A DNA stretch of 64,000 nt from Sphingomonas prati (GCF_014643515.1 NZ_BMJP01000001.1:310001-374000); one strand, 5' to 3'; positions 43,643 to 53,294 are shown, numbered from the stretch's first letter. Notes: generated by a model not told the origin, from the sequence alone. Translations and numbers: made by a program.

Positions 43643-45157
43643 TCACTCCTCTAGCGACCGGAAGCTCTCGTCGGCCAAGTCTGAAAAGCGTGTAATCTTG
43701 CTTTCGAACTTCAACGTCACCGTGCCGGTGGCGCCGTGGCGCTGTTTTGCGATCACAAGTTCAGCCTTGCCGTGCGCGTCGGCCATCTTGCGCTGCCAGT
43801 CCTCGAACTCCGCGACGGATGCCAGGCTGTCCCCCTCGCCCGCGCTGGCCTCCTTGGGTTTCGCAAAATTAATGTAATATTCCTCGCGGTACACGAACCA
43901 GACCATGTCGGCGTCCTGCTCGATCGAGCCGGATTCGCGCAGATCGGACAGCATCGGGCGCTTGTTCTCGCGGCTCTCCACCGCGCGGCTGAGCTGCGAC
44001 AGCGCGATGACGGGCAGATGCAGTTCCTTGGCGAGCGTCTTTAAGCCGCGGCTGATCTCCGAAATCTCCTGCACGCGGTTGCCGTCGCTGGCCTTGCCGG
44101 ACCCCTGGAGCAGCTGGAGATAGTCGACCACGATCAGGTTGATGCCGCGCTGCCGCTTCAGCCGGCGCGCACGGGTGCGGAGCGCGGCGATCGTCAGGCC
44201 GGGCGTGTCGTCGATATAGAGCGGGAGATTCTCCAGCTCGGCTGCGGCGCGCGCCAGGTTGCGGAAATCCTGCTGGCTGATCTTGCCCATGCGCAGGTTT
44301 TCGGAACTGATCCCCGACTGCTCTGACAGGATGCGCGTCGCCAGCTGGTCCGACGACATTTCGAGCGAGAAGAACGCGACGGCCGCGCCGACCGACTTGG
44401 CATCCTCGATCCCGTCGTTGCGGTCGCGCACCAGCCGCATCGCCGCGTTGAACGCGATATTGGTGGCGAGCGACGTCTTGCCCATGCCGGGACGGCCGGC
44501 CAGGATGATGAGATCGGAGCGGTGCAGGCCGCCCATCTTGCTGTTCACGCTGTCGAGACCGGTGGTGATGCCGGACAGGTGCCCGCCCGATTGCAGCGCT
44601 CGTTCGGCGGTTTCGACCGCCATGCGCGTCGCCTGCGCGAAGGTCTTGACCGAACCCTGTTCGCCGCCCTCCTCCGCCACCTTGTAGAGTGCGGTTTCGG
44701 CCTCTTCGATCTGGCCCTTCGGATCGACCGACTCGCTGGTGTCGAACGCGGTTTCGACCATGTCGCGCCCGACGCCGATCAGCGCGCGGAGCAAAGCCAG
44801 GTCGTAGATCTGCGCGGCGAAATCACGCGCGCCGATCAGCGCGGCACCCGATCCGGTCAGCTGCGCCAGATAGCCCGGCCCGCCCAGTTCGCGCATCTGG
44901 CTGTCCGCGTCGAACAGCGGGCGCAGCGTCACCGGATTGGCGATCATGTTCTTGTCGACCATGCGAATGATCGCTTCGTAGATCCGGCCGTGCAGCGACT
45001 CGTAGAAATGATCGGGACGGAGCTTAAGCTGCACGTCCTCCATCAGGCGGTTGTCGATCATGAGGGCGCCGAGCAGCGCCGCCTCCGCCTCGACATTGTG
45101 GGGCAGCGTCTGTTCGGGCGGCGGGGATGCAACGGTGTAGGGGAATGCAGTGGCCAT
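43643..45157 (-). CDS. dnaB: replicative DNA helicase
   Basis: A 504-residue hexameric helicase of the replication fork. The N-terminal DnaB domain starts at PPPEQTLPHNVEAEAALLGAL. The RecA-like domain shows Walker A LAGRPGMGKTSLATNIAFNAA, Walker B INLIVVDYLQLLQGSG and the arginine-finger region SELRESGSIEQDADMVWF-like (here DLRESGSIEQDADMVWFVYR). ATG 45157 gives the normal start. Upstream of it lies a 133-bp divergent gap towards UPF0262. Confidence 0.96.
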   Translation of the reverse strand: MATAFPYTVASPPPEQTLPHNVEAEAALLGALMIDNRLMEDVQLKLRPDHFYESLHGRIYEAIIRMVDKNMIANPVTLRPLFDADSQMRELGGPGYLAQLTGSGAALIGARDFAAQIYDLALLRALIGVGRDMVETAFDTSESVDPKGQIEEAETALYKVAEEGGEQGSVKTFAQATRMAVETAERALQSGGHLSGITTGLDSVNSKMGGLHRSDLIILAGRPGMGKTSLATNIAFNAAMRLVRDRNDGIEDAKSVGAAVAFFSLEMSSDQLATRILSEQSGISSENLRMGKISQQDFRNLARAAAELENLPLYIDDTPGLTIAALRTRARRLKRQRGINLIVVDYLQLLQGSGKASDGNRVQEISEISRGLKTLAKELHLPVIALSQLSRAVESRENKRPMLSDLRESGSIEQDADMVWFVYREEYYINFAKPKEASAGEGDSLASVAEFEDWQRKMADAHGKAELVIAKQRHGATGTVTLKFESKITRFSDLADESFRSLEE

Positions 45158-45290
45158 GCGCGCATCATCGGCGCTTTTGGCCGCACCCTCAACCGCTTGG
45201 TCGCGGTCGCCCACAGCTAATCGCTGTCCTGTGGATAAGCCGCGCTGCGATTGCGGCGGCCCGCAGGCTCGGCTAGGCGGATAGGCTGCC

Positions 45291-45773
45291 ATGTCCGATC
45301 CCCGTATCATCGCCGTCGATCTGGACGAAAAGACCATCCTGTGGCGCAATGCCGATATTGAACAGGAGCGGCAGATTGCGATCATCGACCTGCTCGAGAA
45401 CAACCACTTCCGCCCGCTGCGGCCCTATCCCGAGGACTATGCCGGGCCGTTCCGGATTGGCCTGGCGACGCAGGAGGGGCGGCTGGCGATCGACATCATG
45501 GCGACCGGCGGCGAGCGGCTGGAGACGCTGATCCTGGGGATGGCGCGGTTCCGCCGGCCGATCCGCGATTATTTCGCGATCTGCGACAGTTATTTCCAGG
45601 CGTTGCGCGCGTCGACGCCGCAGCAGATCGAGACGGTGGACATGGCCCGCCGCGGTATCCACAACGATGCCGCGGAGCTTCTGAAAGAAAGACTGGAAGG
45701 CAAGATCGACGTGGATTTCGACACCGCCCGCCGCCTGTTCACGCTGATCTGCATGTTGCACATCCGTGGTTGA
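45291..45773 (+). CDS. UPF0262 family protein
   Basis: A 160-residue soluble protein typical of Alphaproteobacteria, with IIAVDLDEKTILWRNADIEQE at the start, a central PEDYAGPFRIGLATQEGRLA and AELLKERLEGKIDVDFDTARR at the end. Function unknown. It has no cysteine-based active site; the C-terminal helices could mediate protein binding. It is divergent from dnaB and overlaps or abuts the cytidine deaminase frame. Confidence 0.9.
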   Translation: MSDPRIIAVDLDEKTILWRNADIEQERQIAIIDLLENNHFRPLRPYPEDYAGPFRIGLATQEGRLAIDIMATGGERLETLILGMARFRRPIRDYFAICDSYFQALRASTPQQIETVDMARRGIHNDAAELLKERLEGKIDVDFDTARRLFTLICMLHIRG

Positions 45774-45780
45774 GGTGGCG

Positions 45781-46233
45781 ATGACCGAGGTCGCCGGACA
45801 GGTGCTGATCGACGCGGCGCGCACCGCGGCGGCGAACGCGCATGCGCCTTATTCCAACTTCGCGGTCGGCGCCGCCGTGCTGCTGACTGACGGCAGCATC
45901 GTGCCGGGCACCAATTTCGAGAATGCGAGCTACGGCCTGTCGCTGTGCGCGGAGACGGTCGCGCTGGCGGCGGTGAACATGGCCGGGCGGTTGCGCGATG
46001 TCGTCGCGATCGGGATCGTCGGCGGCATGATCCGCGGCGACCGGATCGAGGGCACCGCGCCGATCCGGCCGTGCGGGCGCTGCCGCCAGGTGCTGAACGA
46101 GGCGGCCCAGGTCGGCAGGCGCGACGTGCTGGTCTATTGCGGGTCGGCGACGGGGGACGAGATCGAGCGGCATGATCTGTCGGATCTGATCCCGTACGCG
46201 TTCGGGCCGCGGGATTTGGGCGTGGTGGTGTAG
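45781..46233 (+). CDS. cdd: cytidine deaminase
   Basis: This 150-residue tetrameric-type enzyme converts cytidine and deoxycytidine to uridines. Zinc and catalytic residues are in LCAETVALAAV (Cys-Ala-Glu) and PCGRCRQVL (Pro-Cys-x-x-Cys); the substrate-binding VGAAVLLTDGSIVPGTNFENAS is intact. ATG 45781 is preferred because GAGGTGG lies 4-10 bases before it; a GTG at 45766 would overlap UPF0262. Confidence 0.92.
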   Translation: MTEVAGQVLIDAARTAAANAHAPYSNFAVGAAVLLTDGSIVPGTNFENASYGLSLCAETVALAAVNMAGRLRDVVAIGIVGGMIRGDRIEGTAPIRPCGRCRQVLNEAAQVGRRDVLVYCGSATGDEIERHDLSDLIPYAFGPRDLGVVV

Positions 46234-46240
46234 CGCCACC

Positions 46241-46354
46241 TGCCCCCTCTCCCCTGGGGAGAGGGTTGGGGAGAGGGGTTTGGCTTGAGACGACCTCACC
46301 GCAAACCGAAACCGTTGCCCCCTCTCCCAACCCTCTCCCCGGAGGGGAGAGGGC
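46241..46354. repeat. family D inverted repeat between cdd and dcd
   Basis: CCCCTCTCCCCTGGGGAGAG with AGGGTTGGGGAGAGGGG on the left is mirrored by CCCCTCTCCCAACCCTCTCC and GGAGGGGAGAGGG on the right. It is a diverged relative of the block after rsmD. It lies within a same-strand gap and can form a very long hairpin. Confidence 0.82.
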
Positions 46355-46375
46355 CAGACAGAAGAAAGAGGCTTC

Positions 46376-46930
46376 ATGACCGTCCAATCCGACCGCTGGA
46401 TCCGCGAACAGGCGGAGGCGCATGGCATGATCGAACCGTTCGTCGAGGCGCAGCGGCGCGACGGGTGCATCAGCTACGGGCTGTCGTCCTACGGGTACGA
46501 CGCGCGGGTGGCGGACGAGTTCAAGATCTTCACCAACGTGCATTCGGTCACGGTCGACCCGAAGAATTTCGATCCGGACAGCTTCGTCGATCGTCAGACG
46601 GACTGCTGCATCATCCCGCCGAACAGCTTCGCGCTCGCCCGGACGGTCGAATATTTCCGCGTGCCGCGCGACGTGCTGGTGATCTGCCTCGGCAAGTCGA
46701 CCTATGCGCGCTGCGGGATCATCGTGAACGTGACGCCGCTGGAGCCGGGTTGGGAGGGGCATGTGACCCTGGAATTCTCCAACACCACGCCGCTGCCCGC
46801 GAAGGTCTATGCCAACGAAGGCGCGTGCCAGTTCCTATTCCTGAAGGGCAACGAGCCGTGCGAGGTAAGCTACGCCGACCGCGCGGGCAAATATATGGGC
46901 CAGCGCGGTGTGACGCTGCCGAAGCTGTAG
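46376..46930 (+). CDS. dcd: dCTP deaminase
   Basis: This 184-residue homotrimeric enzyme makes dUTP from dCTP. Family signatures are [18 protein letters not shown] at the N-terminus, [13 protein letters not shown], the catalytic glutamate in [22 protein letters not shown], and [21 protein letters not shown]. Its end is only 4 bp from the convergent cfa gene end. Confidence 0.95.
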   Translation: MTVQSDRWIREQAEAHGMIEPFVEAQRRDGCISYGLSSYGYDARVADEFKIFTNVHSVTVDPKNFDPDSFVDRQTDCCIIPPNSFALARTVEYFRVPRDVLVICLGKSTYARCGIIVNVTPLEPGWEGHVTLEFSNTTPLPAKVYANEGACQFLFLKGNEPCEVSYADRAGKYMGQRGVTLPKL

Positions 46931-46934
46931 CGCG

Positions 46935-48185
46935 TCAGCGCTTCACCAGCGTCACCTGCGCTACGTCGATCCCGCCGCCGCGGAAGCCGCCTTCGCAGTA
47001 CAACAGGTAGTAGCGCCAGAGCCGCACGAAGCGGTCGTCGAAGCCCGGCGGTAGGCGTCCCTCCGCCACCGCGGCGTCGAAGCGGACGCGCCATTGACGC
47101 AGCGTTTCGGCATAGTCCGGGCCGAAGCCGACGCGGTCCTGCCAGTCCAGCCCCGCCGCCGCGGCCGCCGCGCGGAAGCGCGATTCGGAGATCAGCATGC
47201 CGCCGGGGAAGACATAGGTCTGGATGAAGTCGGCGCTCGCGGCGTAACTCTCGAACACCGCGTCGTCGATCGCGATATACTGGATCGCGGCGCGCCCGCC
47301 GGGTTTGAGCGCGCGGGCGATCGCCGCCATGTAGGTCGGCCAATATTCCGCGCCGACCGCCTCGACCATCTCGACGCTGGCGACTGCATCGTAGGTTCCG
47401 GTCTCGGCCCGGTAGTCGCGCAGCGCGATCGTGACGGCGTCCGGCACGCGCGCGTCCGCCCACGCCTTCTGTTCCGCCGACAGCGTCAGGCCAGTGACGG
47501 TCAGGCCGTAGTCGCGCGCCGCGACGTCGGCGAGCGCCCCCCAGCCGCAGCCGATCTCGAGCAATCGCTGGCCGGGCCGCGTGCCCAGCCGGTCGAGCAG
47601 CGCGCCGATCTTGCGCCGCTGCGCCTGTTCGAGCGGTTCGTCCGGGTGGCCGAACATCGCGCTGGAATAGGTCATGCCCGGGTCGAGCCAGGCGGCGTAG
47701 AAGTCGTTGCCCAGGTCGTAATGGAACGCGATGTTGCGGCGTGCGCCGCGCGGGTCGTTGCGCCGCCAGGCGTGGGCCATGCGGTTGACGATCCGCCCCC
47801 AGCCATGCGCGCGCGCGGTCGCGCCAAGCGGCACGCGGTTGCGCATGAACAGGTCGAACAGCGGCACCGGATCGGGGCTCGACCACTCGCCGTCCGCCCA
47901 GCTGCGATACCAGCCGACCGAGCCGGACAGCATCAGCCGCATCAGCGGGCGCCAGTCGTGCAGCGTGACGATCGCAACGGGGCCGGGCTTGCGACCGCCA
48001 AGCCGGCGTTTCCGCCCGTCGGGCAAGGTCGCTTCGATTGCGCCCTCCGCCAGACCGCGGTCGACGCGGTCGAGCACGCGGTGGAAGGCGGGCGCTAGAA
48101 AGCGCGAGACCCGCCCGCCTCCGGTCGAAAAACCGCGATCGGCCCGGACAAGATGGTCGCCCCGGCGCGGGGTATCGGTCGTCAT
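46935..48185 (-). CDS. cfa: cyclopropane-fatty-acyl-phospholipid synthase
   Basis: This 416-residue SAM-dependent enzyme puts methylene bridges into membrane lipid acyl chains. The SAM motif is LLEIGCGWGALADVAA; the substrate-site phrase HYDLGNDFYAAWLDPGMTYSSAMF and the catalytic region SVEMVEAVGAEYWPTY are intact, along with IQYIAIDD. ATG 48185 is accepted, giving a slightly longer N-terminal part than E. coli Cfa. Members with other acceptors (such as mycolic-acid-type) cannot be excluded. Confidence 0.9.
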   Translation of the reverse strand: MTTDTPRRGDHLVRADRGFSTGGGRVSRFLAPAFHRVLDRVDRGLAEGAIEATLPDGRKRRLGGRKPGPVAIVTLHDWRPLMRLMLSGSVGWYRSWADGEWSSPDPVPLFDLFMRNRVPLGATARAHGWGRIVNRMAHAWRRNDPRGARRNIAFHYDLGNDFYAAWLDPGMTYSSAMFGHPDEPLEQAQRRKIGALLDRLGTRPGQRLLEIGCGWGALADVAARDYGLTVTGLTLSAEQKAWADARVPDAVTIALRDYRAETGTYDAVASVEMVEAVGAEYWPTYMAAIARALKPGGRAAIQYIAIDDAVFESYAASADFIQTYVFPGGMLISESRFRAAAAAAGLDWQDRVGFGPDYAETLRQWRVRFDAAVAEGRLPPGFDDRFVRLWRYYLLYCEGGFRGGGIDVAQVTLVKR

Positions 48186-48247
48186 GCGCGCTCAGTGGCG
48201 TCGTGCGGGACGGGATGCAAGCGGAAGCGGGTTTGTCGGCGGCTTAG

Positions 48248-49642
48248 TCAGTCCGGCGCGCCGGGGTCGCGCGCGGTCACCTTCTTCACCGCCTGCAGCG
48301 CGCGCTCGCGCGCCTCGCGGTGGCCGATGATCTTTTCGGGATAGTCGTCCGGGCGGCACCCGGCCTCCTCCGGGTCGTGGATCGCGCCGTCGGACAGGCC
48401 CGCGAGTTCGGGCACCCACGTGCGGATATAGTCGGCGGCCTCGAACTTGGGCGACTGGGTCAGTGGCGCCATGATGCGGCCGAACGGGTTGGAGTCGATG
48501 CCGGTCCCCGCGACCCATTGCCAGTTGACGCTGTTGTTGCCGTAGTCGGCGTCGATCAGGCAGTCCCAATACCACGCCTCGCCGCGCCGCCAGTCGAGCA
48601 GCAGATGCTTGATCATGAAGCTGGCCGCCACCATCCGGACGCGGTTGTGCATCCAGCCATGCGTCCAGAGCTGCCGCATGCCGGCATCGACTAGCGGGTA
48701 GCCGGTGCGGCCTTCGGTCCACGCCTTGAAGTCGGCGTCGGCGTCCTTGCCCTCGCGCCACGGCATCGCGTCATAGGCGTTACGGCCGTTGGCGTCGGCA
48801 TAGCCGGGCAGGATGTCGATGACATTCGAGGTGAAATCGCGCCAGCCGACCTCGCGCAGATAGGGTTCGGTGTCGCCCTTCCCCTTGGCCACCGCGTGCC
48901 AGACCGCGGCGGGCGAAACCTCGCCGTGATGGAGGTGCGGGGAAAGCCGAGACGTGCCTTCCTCGGATGGCAGGTTGCGCGCGATATCGTACGCGCCGAC
49001 CTTCGGCACGAACGCCTTCAGCGCCGCATGCGCTCCGGCCTCGCCGGGCTTCCAGTCGGCGAAGCCGGGCGACCAGTCGGGCGTGGTGGGCAGCAGTTTC
49101 CAGTCGGCGAGATCGTCGGACGCGATCTTGCCGGACGGACCGGACAGGTTGCGCGGTGCGGCGATCGGCTCGGGCGGCGGCATGCGTTCGCGGAGCGCCT
49201 TCCAGAACGCGGTAAACATGCGGTAGCGGCCGCCCGATCCGGTGCGGATGCTGTCCGGATCGTCGAGCAGCATCCCGCCGTGGAGCTTGAGCGTCAGCGC
49301 CTTGCCAAGCGCGTCCTCGGCCGTCTTCCACCAGGGTTCGTAATGATGGACGGCGTGGACCGTCTCCGCGCCAACCTCCTTGGCCAGCTTCGCGATCTCG
49401 GCCACCGCATCGCCGCGGCGTAGGATCAGGGGCACGCCCTGCTTCTTCAGGTCCGCGGCCAGCGCGGTCAGGCTGTGGTGCAGCCACCAGCGTTGCGCGC
49501 CGCCGATCTTCCACGCGCCGGGCGCGTCGTCGTCGAGTACATAGACCCCCACCACGGGCCCGTCATGGGCGGCGGCCGCCAGCGCCGGCTGGTCCGCCAG
49601 ACGCAGGTCCTGACGGAACCAGACGATGGATGGGGTGGTCAT
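48248..49642 (-). CDS. phrB: deoxyribodipyrimidine photolyase
   Basis: A 464-residue flavin photolyase repairing UV-made cyclobutane dimers with blue light. The antenna domain begins at SIVWFRQDLRLADQPAL. The FAD domain shows SRLSPHLHHGEVSPAAVWHA, GYPLVDAGMRQLWTHGWMHNR, RMVAASFMIKHLLLDWRRGE and the WVAGTGIDSNPFGRI loop. ATG 49642 matches the family start; an extension to 49705 lacks support. It lies 62 bp downstream of cfa's start on the same strand, so cfa may be cotranscribed. Confidence 0.94.
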   Translation of the reverse strand: MTTPSIVWFRQDLRLADQPALAAAAHDGPVVGVYVLDDDAPGAWKIGGAQRWWLHHSLTALAADLKKQGVPLILRRGDAVAEIAKLAKEVGAETVHAVHHYEPWWKTAEDALGKALTLKLHGGMLLDDPDSIRTGSGGRYRMFTAFWKALRERMPPPEPIAAPRNLSGPSGKIASDDLADWKLLPTTPDWSPGFADWKPGEAGAHAALKAFVPKVGAYDIARNLPSEEGTSRLSPHLHHGEVSPAAVWHAVAKGKGDTEPYLREVGWRDFTSNVIDILPGYADANGRNAYDAMPWREGKDADADFKAWTEGRTGYPLVDAGMRQLWTHGWMHNRVRMVAASFMIKHLLLDWRRGEAWYWDCLIDADYGNNSVNWQWVAGTGIDSNPFGRIMAPLTQSPKFEAADYIRTWVPELAGLSDGAIHDPEEAGCRPDDYPEKIIGHREARERALQAVKKVTARDPGAPD

Positions 49643-49720
49643 AAAAGGACGGCTCCGTATCGAACAGGCGCTGGAAACGCCTGACTCCGCCATTTTCTCC
49701 GGCATTTTATCCGCGCGCGC

Positions 49721-50614
49721 TTATCCGCGCGCAGCCCCCGCCAGCGTCGTCATCGCCGCGACGTGGCGCGTGGCCACCGCGAGCCGGTCATTGCCGTAGC
49801 CGCCGCCCATCGTGCTGGCGACCGGTATCCCGCGCGCCGCGGCGATGACATGCCGTTCTCGCGCGGCGAGCCCCGCGTCGCTCAGCGCCAGCCGGCCCAG
49901 CCGGTCGTCGCGGTGCGGATCGACGCCGGCCTGGTACAGGATCAGGTCGGGCGCGAACCCGTCGATCACGCGTGGCAGATGATCGTCGAGGATCGCGAGA
50001 TAGGCCTCGTCCCCCACCCCGTCGGGCAGGTCGACGTCGAGCGACGAGGCGACCTTCCGAACAGGGAAGTTCTTCACCGCATGGACCGACAGCGTGAATA
50101 TGTCGTCGCGCCCCGTGGTCAACGCCGCGGTGCCGTCGCCCTGATGCACGTCGAGATCGAGGATCAGGATGCGGTCGACGTCGCGCTCCGCGATCAGCCG
50201 GTTGGCGGCGATGACGAGGTCGTTGAACACGCAGTAGCCCGCGCCCGTGTCGTACAGCGCATGGTGGCTGCCCCCCGCGGCATTGGCGGCAAACCCGTGG
50301 CGCATCGCCAGTTTCGCCGCCAGCCAGGTGCCGCCCGGCGACAGCAAGGCCCGCCGCGCGACGCGTTCGGTGACGGGAAAACCGATCCGCCGCGTCTTGT
50401 CGGCCGGCACGGTGCAGGACAGCACCTGTTCGACATAGTCGGGGTCGTGGACCGCCTCGACCCAGTCGCGCGGCATCGGATCGGGCGTGTGGACGATGTG
50501 CGGATAGCCGCCGTTCGACAGCACCTCCATGACGAGCCCGTATTTGTCGAACGTGAACGTCGATCCCGGCGGTGGTGGCGAAACATAGGCCGGGTGGTGG
50601 ACGACGTGCAGCAT
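49721..50614 (-). CDS. histone deacetylase-family zinc hydrolase
   Basis: A 297-residue enzyme of the class II-like HDAC/AcuC superfamily. Signatures are [20 protein letters not shown] with the His-His charge relay, the zinc-binding [13 protein letters not shown] (Asp-x-His), the second Asp in [17 protein letters not shown] and the late GGGYGND. All catalytic residues appear intact, so it should deacetylate a polyamine, peptide or small amide. Bacterial substrates are unknown here. It is divergent from the esterase gene with a 40-bp gap. Confidence 0.9.
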   Translation of the reverse strand: MLHVVHHPAYVSPPPPGSTFTFDKYGLVMEVLSNGGYPHIVHTPDPMPRDWVEAVHDPDYVEQVLSCTVPADKTRRIGFPVTERVARRALLSPGGTWLAAKLAMRHGFAANAAGGSHHALYDTGAGYCVFNDLVIAANRLIAERDVDRILILDLDVHQGDGTAALTTGRDDIFTLSVHAVKNFPVRKVASSLDVDLPDGVGDEAYLAILDDHLPRVIDGFAPDLILYQAGVDPHRDDRLGRLALSDAGLAARERHVIAAARGIPVASTMGGGYGNDRLAVATRHVAAMTTLAGAARG

Positions 50615-50654
50615 CGCGGACTAGGTAGGCACGCGCCGCTGCGGAGAGAAGTGC

Positions 50655-51671
50655 ATGACCGATATGAGACAGCCCCCCGCCTATACGACCGACGGCCTGC
50701 CCCCCGCGCGCCCAGATGTGCGCGCGTTCCTCGATTATCTGAACGCCCTGCCCGGCCCGCGCAGTCACGAGATAGGCGCGGTCGCAGCGCGCCAGCAGAT
50801 GCGCGATTCGCGGTCGCTGGTCGATCTGGACGTCGGGCCGCTCGCGGTGCTCCGCGACCTGTCCTGCCCGCGGCCCGACGGCAGCATGATCCCGCTGCGG
50901 CTGTACGATCCGCGCCCGTCGCGGGCGCCGGGGCCGGTGATGGTGTTCTTCCACGGCGGCGGCTTCGTGATCGGCGATCTGGACACGCACGAGCCGGCCT
51001 GTGCGGAGATCGCCCGGACGCTCGACATGCCGGTGGTGTCGGTCGATTACCGGCTGGCCCCCGAATATCCGTGGCCGGCGGCGCCCGACGATTGCGAGAC
51101 GGCGGCGCGCTGGGTCGCGACGGGACCGGCGGACCTCGGTTTTGGCGTCACCTCGCTGGTGCTGGCCGGCGACAGCGCCGGCGGCACGCTGACCGTCGTC
51201 ACCGCGCTCGCGCTGCGCGACCGGGCGGCGGACGTGCCGGTCGTGGCGCAGTGGCCGATCTATCCGGCGGTCGACAAGGCGACCGAATATGCGTCGTTCG
51301 CGCAGTTCGCCGATGGCTATTTCCTGACGCGCGAGGGGATGGCGTGGTTTCACGACAGCTACGCGCCCAACGTCGCGGACTGGCGCGGATCGCCGTTGAT
51401 CGCGTCGCAGCACGACATGCCCGCCACGCTGGTGGTGACCGCCGGGCTCGACCCGCTGCGCGATCAGGGCCGTGCCTATGCCGCCAAGACGATCCAGGCC
51501 GGTGTGCCGACGATCTACCGCGAAGCGGTGGGCAACGTGCACGGCTTCATCAGCCTGCGTCGCGCGATCCCGTCGTCGCAGGGCGATCTGGCGATGTGCC
51601 TGGCGGTGCTGAAACCGATGATCGCGGAGGCGGAGGCCAACCGCGTGATGGCGCAGGCGGCACCGCGATGA
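50655..51671 (+). CDS. alpha/beta-hydrolase, hormone-sensitive-lipase type
   Basis: A 338-residue esterase/lipase. The oxyanion loop is FFHGGGFVIGD (HGGG), the nucleophile elbow LAGDSAGGTL (GDSAG), the acid AGLDPLRDQG and the catalytic His in GNVHGFI. An 80-residue N-terminal cap precedes the core. It probably acts on short-chain esters in the cytoplasm; no signal peptide. Its stop overlaps the rppH start (ATGA). Confidence 0.93.
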   Translation: MTDMRQPPAYTTDGLPPARPDVRAFLDYLNALPGPRSHEIGAVAARQQMRDSRSLVDLDVGPLAVLRDLSCPRPDGSMIPLRLYDPRPSRAPGPVMVFFHGGGFVIGDLDTHEPACAEIARTLDMPVVSVDYRLAPEYPWPAAPDDCETAARWVATGPADLGFGVTSLVLAGDSAGGTLTVVTALALRDRAADVPVVAQWPIYPAVDKATEYASFAQFADGYFLTREGMAWFHDSYAPNVADWRGSPLIASQHDMPATLVVTAGLDPLRDQGRAYAAKTIQAGVPTIYREAVGNVHGFISLRRAIPSSQGDLAMCLAVLKPMIAEAEANRVMAQAAPR

Positions 51672-52144
51672 GCGCCGACCAGTATCGCCCCGCCGCCGGC
51701 ATCATGCTGCTCAACCGCGACGGCCGCGTGTTCGTGGCGCAGCGTCTCGATACCACGCTGGATGCCTGGCAGATGCCGCAGGGCGGGCTCGACCCCGGCG
51801 AGGATGCCGAAGCGGGTGCGCTACGCGAGCTGGAGGAGGAGACCGGTATTCCGGCGCGGCTGGTGGAGATCATTGCGCGGTCGCGGGGCGAGTTGCGCTA
51901 CGACCTGCCGACCGATCTGGCCGGGTCGCTCTGGCGCGGCAAATGGCGGGGGCAGCGGCAGGTCTGGTTCCTGATGCGCTACCTGGGCCAGGACGATGAA
52001 ATCGACATCGAGACCCCGCATCCGGAGTTTCGCGCGTGGAAATGGGCCGAACCGCGCGAACTTCCGGACATGATCGTGCCGTTCAAGGCAGAATTGTACC
52101 GCGACGTGCTACGCGAGTTCGCCGATCATTTGTCGCCCGAGTAG
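51668..52144 (+). CDS. rppH: RNA pyrophosphohydrolase (Nudix)
   Basis: A 158-residue Nudix enzyme that removes pyrophosphate from mRNA 5' ends. The Nudix box GGLDPGEDAEAGALRELEEETGI is intact over about residues 39-61. RppH-specific phrases are RPAAGIMLLNRDGRVFVAQR, DAWQMPQGG, RYDLPTDL and WRGQRQVWFLM. It is coupled to the esterase gene by ATGA overlap. RppH activity on 5' ends is relevant given the number of leaderless-looking genes in this window. Confidence 0.93.
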   Translation: MSADQYRPAAGIMLLNRDGRVFVAQRLDTTLDAWQMPQGGLDPGEDAEAGALRELEEETGIPARLVEIIARSRGELRYDLPTDLAGSLWRGKWRGQRQVWFLMRYLGQDDEIDIETPHPEFRAWKWAEPRELPDMIVPFKAELYRDVLREFADHLSPE

Positions 52145-52147
52145 CCC

Positions 52148-53170
52148 ATGACCCCCTTGATTCTGTTCGCCGCGCAGGTGCTGACCCTGCCGCCGGAGCT
52201 GCTGGAACCGGTTACGCCGGCACCGCCGCCCCCGCCCGTGATGGTGTTCTTCCTGCCACCGCCGCCCGATCCGTTACCGCTGCTCGAACCGCGCCGGCCG
52301 GAGGATGCGCCGCCGGTGCTGCCCGAACAGATCCGCGCGGTGGTGAATGCCGCGGTCAGCAGCGGCGATCCCGCGGCGGTCGCGGCGGTCGTGAAGTTCG
52401 CCAAGACCACCAACCCCGAAACCGCGGTGCAGATCGACCGGATCAACGAGGCGTATCTCGCCCGCGTCGCCGCACGCAAGGCACGGGAGGCGCGCGAGAA
52501 GCGCGACGCACTGATGCTCGCCGGGCCGCTCGATTACTGGAAGGGTTCGGTCGAACTGGGCGCGTCGCGATCGACCGGCAACACCGATGCACTGGGCGTC
52601 TATGCGGGCGCCGCCGCGACGCGCGAGGGGATCGACTGGCGCCACAAGCTGACCGGGCGGATCGATTACCAGCGGACCGACGGGGTGACGAGCACGGAGC
52701 GGTTCAACGCGGCGTACCAGCCGAACTACAAGATCGACGAGCAGCTCTACGTCTACGGCCTCGCGCAATATGAGCGCGATCGGCTGCTCGGCTACACCAC
52801 GCGTCTGACCGCGGGCGGCGGGATCGGGTACAGCGTGTTCCGCACCGGACCGATCAAGCTGGACCTCGAAGGCGGGCCGGCGCTGCGCCGCACCAACTAT
52901 GTCGAACTGCCCGAGGAAAGCGGCATCGCCGGGCGCGGATCGCTCAACATGACGTGGAACGTGACGCCCAGGCTGGTGCTGACCCAGAACGCGTCATTCT
53001 ATCTGGAGCCGGACAACCGCAGTGCGACGTCGAGTACGTCGCTCGACACGACAATTCTGGGATCGCTGAAGGCGCGCTTCTCTTACAACGTGCAGTATGA
53101 GCGCGCCGCGCCGACGCGGAACCGGTCGGTCGATACGCTGGGGCGGGCAACGCTGGTCTACGGGTTTTAG
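52148..53170 (+). CDS. DUF481 outer-membrane beta-barrel protein (YdiY-like)
   Basis: A 340-residue protein whose first 45 residues are unusually proline-rich (PAPPPPPVMVFFLPPPPDP), with only a weak signal peptide. A helical, charged stretch at about 95-120 follows. The DUF481 barrel starts at WKGSVELGASRSTGNTDALG and ends in aromatic LVYGF, with alternating strand pattern throughout. The family is linked to salt-induced or envelope stress proteins. It starts 3 bases after rppH and probably belongs to the same transcript. Confidence 0.85.
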   Translation: MTPLILFAAQVLTLPPELLEPVTPAPPPPPVMVFFLPPPPDPLPLLEPRRPEDAPPVLPEQIRAVVNAAVSSGDPAAVAAVVKFAKTTNPETAVQIDRINEAYLARVAARKAREAREKRDALMLAGPLDYWKGSVELGASRSTGNTDALGVYAGAAATREGIDWRHKLTGRIDYQRTDGVTSTERFNAAYQPNYKIDEQLYVYGLAQYERDRLLGYTTRLTAGGGIGYSVFRTGPIKLDLEGGPALRRTNYVELPEESGIAGRGSLNMTWNVTPRLVLTQNASFYLEPDNRSATSSTSLDTTILGSLKARFSYNVQYERAAPTRNRSVDTLGRATLVYGF

Positions 53171-53218
53171 GGGGCGGAGTTGGGGTCGACCTACTTCGTC
53201 ACCCCTGACCGCTCCTTC

Positions 53219-53294
53219 CCCCACCCCGTTTGGTTCGAGCCTGTCGAGAACTCCGCACTGAGTTCTCGACAGGCTCGAACCAAACGGGGTGGGG
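53219..53294. repeat. family A inverted repeat, near perfect
   Basis: CCACCCCGTTTGGTTCGAGC (53221-53240), CTGTCGAGAACT, a short loop and then the exact reverse complement AGTTCTCGACAGGCTCGAAC with CAAACGGGGTGGGG. It is the cleanest copy of family A, with arms over 30 bp. It lies 50 bp after the DUF481 gene. Confidence 0.9.
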
